From positions 1-7,439 of the forward strand of contig JADYYC010000338.1 of the NCBI GenBank assembly GCA_020853835.1: a stretch of DNA of 7,439 bases, given 5' to 3'. Positions within the stretch are counted from its first letter, which is position 1. Every line of letters starts with the position of its first letter. Below, piece after piece: positions 6,791-7,439 of this stretch. A program made the position numbers and the translations under genes. The notes under the pieces were generated by a model, which was not told the DNA's origin, did no database searches, and saw only the letters and a list, made by a program, of their open reading frames with translations. This stretch comes from Anaerolineales bacterium (GTDB lineage Bacteria > Chloroflexota > Anaerolineae > Anaerolineales > UBA4823).

Positions 6791-6795
6791 CCTCC
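6791..6795 (-). promoter_or_regulatory. Ribosome-binding site deciding the GTG start of the creatininase-family gene
   Basis: GGAGG lies 6 bases before GTG 6784. It favours this GTG over the upstream ATG at 6817, which lacks a good site. Confidence 0.75.
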
Positions 6796-6815
6796 AATTG
6801 TTGGTATGATTGCAC

Positions 6816-6824
6816 ATTGTACCA
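6816..6824 (-). promoter_or_regulatory. Extended -10 promoter of the creatininase-family gene
   Basis: The minus strand reads TGGTACAAT, the same extended -10 as before ridA, preceded by T in both. Transcription would start near 6809, giving a leader of about 25 bases to GTG 6784. The element ends 31 bases before the GTG, close to the 28 bases seen at ridA. No convincing -35 is visible. Confidence 0.6.
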
Positions 6825-6867
6825 ATTCCCCGAAATAAAAGCCTGTTCTACCATTAATTAACTGCAA

Positions 6868-7439
6868 ATGCCTGACCACAAGCCCCTCGTCATTAGGAAG
6901 CCCGACTTCTCAGATCTATCTCAAAACTCTCTAAATGAGGACGCCTTTCAAGAAGGCTTAGAGGCGCTGACCAGTCTCGACGCCGACCTGGAACAGGTCA
7001 TCCTGGCATACGGCCCGCCTCCCTTCTGGCGGCGCGAGCCCGGGTTCCCGACCCTGGTGCACATCATCCTCGAACAGCAAGTCTCGCTGGCGTCCGCCAA
7101 GGCGGCCTTCGACCGCCTCAGACAGGCGGCTGACCCTCTGACGCCGCATCATTTTCTTAAGTTCGACGATGTAGAGCTCAAGAAAATTGGCTTTAGCCGC
7201 CAGAAAAGCCGCTACTGCCGGGAACTGGCGCAAGCGATTCTGGAAGACCGCCTTGACCTGGCCCGGCTAGAGACTGCTGCGGACGACGAGGTGCGTGCAA
7301 AGCTGATAGAGCAGAAGGGCATCGGACCATGGACGGCCGAAATCTACCTCTTGATGGCGTTGAGGCGCCCGGACGTCTGGCCGGCGGGCGATTTGGCGCT
7401 GGCGAGCGCGGTGCAGATGGTGAAGAACCTGCCCGAAAC
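6868..7439 (+). CDS. DNA-3-methyladenine glycosylase II-like HhH-GPD base-excision enzyme (AlkA type), 3' end missing
   Basis: The first 190 codons of a plus-strand gene that runs off the right edge. AlkA-type enzymes flip out and excise alkylated purines, starting base-excision repair. Visible are a family-typical helix with FPTLVHIILEQQVSLASAKAAF (60-81 in part), the helix-hairpin-helix KGIGPWTAEIYLL (150-162) for DNA backbone binding, and the GPD segment DVWPAGDLAL, whose Asp175 matches the catalytic Asp238 of E. coli AlkA. No iron-sulfur motif is expected or seen. The start is ATG 6868, bounded by an in-frame TAA at 6859-6861. There is no Shine-Dalgarno sequence before it, and an AT-rich stretch (CATTAATTAA) sits just upstream, so the mRNA may be leaderless. 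It is divergent from the creatininase-family gene across an 83-base region containing that gene's promoter. An Ada-type N-terminal domain is absent. Confidence 0.92.
   Translation, partial: MPDHKPLVIRKPDFSDLSQNSLNEDAFQEGLEALTSLDADLEQVILAYGPPPFWRREPGFPTLVHIILEQQVSLASAKAAFDRLRQAADPLTPHHFLKFDDVELKKIGFSRQKSRYCRELAQAILEDRLDLARLETAADDEVRAKLIEQKGIGPWTAEIYLLMALRRPDVWPAGDLALASAVQMVKNLPE

Noticed and set aside
6958..7233. Minus-strand 91-codon frame within the DNA glycosylase region
   Set aside because: The plus strand encodes a clear HhH-GPD protein with the hairpin and catalytic Asp. The minus frame is its shadow.
1..7439. CRISPR array, insertion sequence, tRNA, riboswitch or phage-defence system
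   Set aside because: No direct repeats with regular spacing, no terminal inverted repeats or transposase, no tRNA-like folds and no structured leader were seen. All of the long coding sequence is explained by known enzyme families.

Overview
The window reads like a GC-rich bacterial chromosome segment. Its mix of a FemAB-type aminoacyltransferase, an ExoA-like glycosyltransferase and membrane-tethered polysaccharide enzymes, together with alternative starts (TTG, GTG), would suit a Chloroflexota (Anaerolineae-like) genome. That assignment is an impression from gene style, not a proof. No mobile element, CRISPR array, tRNA or rRNA was seen.

Layout. Positions 1-5504 hold a tightly packed minus-strand surface-polysaccharide operon. 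In transcription order it contains an ExoA-like family 2 glycosyltransferase (5504-4521), a polyprenyl-phosphate glycosylphosphotransferase (4524-3082), a membrane-anchored CapD/PglF-type nucleotide-sugar dehydratase/epimerase (3077-1191), a FemAB-like aminoacyltransferase (1163-132), and the first 45 codons of a second FemAB paralogue that runs off the left edge (135-1). Two junctions are ATGA stop/start overlaps and the other two gaps are 4 and 27 bases. Upstream of the operon on the same strand are a RidA enamine/imine deaminase (5989-5600) and a creatininase-family metallo-amidohydrolase (start corrected to GTG at 6784, stop at 6101). Each of these has its own extended -10 promoter with the same core, TTGGTACAAT. 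On the plus strand, divergent from the creatininase gene, is an AlkA-type HhH-GPD DNA glycosylase (from 6868) cut by the right edge.

How the genes work together (inference). The dehydratase makes or remodels a UDP-sugar, the phosphotransferase loads a sugar-1-phosphate onto undecaprenyl phosphate, and the GT2 enzyme extends the lipid-linked glycan. The two FemAB proteins probably attach amino acids, either to peptidoglycan stem peptides or, given their position, to the polysaccharide or its lipid-linked precursor. RidA, the creatininase-family protein and the DNA glycosylase look like housekeeping neighbours.

No clearly undescribed system is visible. The points most worth a second look are the tandem FemAB pair inside a glycan operon, a tyrosine in the dehydratase active site where PglF/WbpM-type enzymes carry methionine, the shared promoter motif, and the start-codon correction for the creatininase gene.
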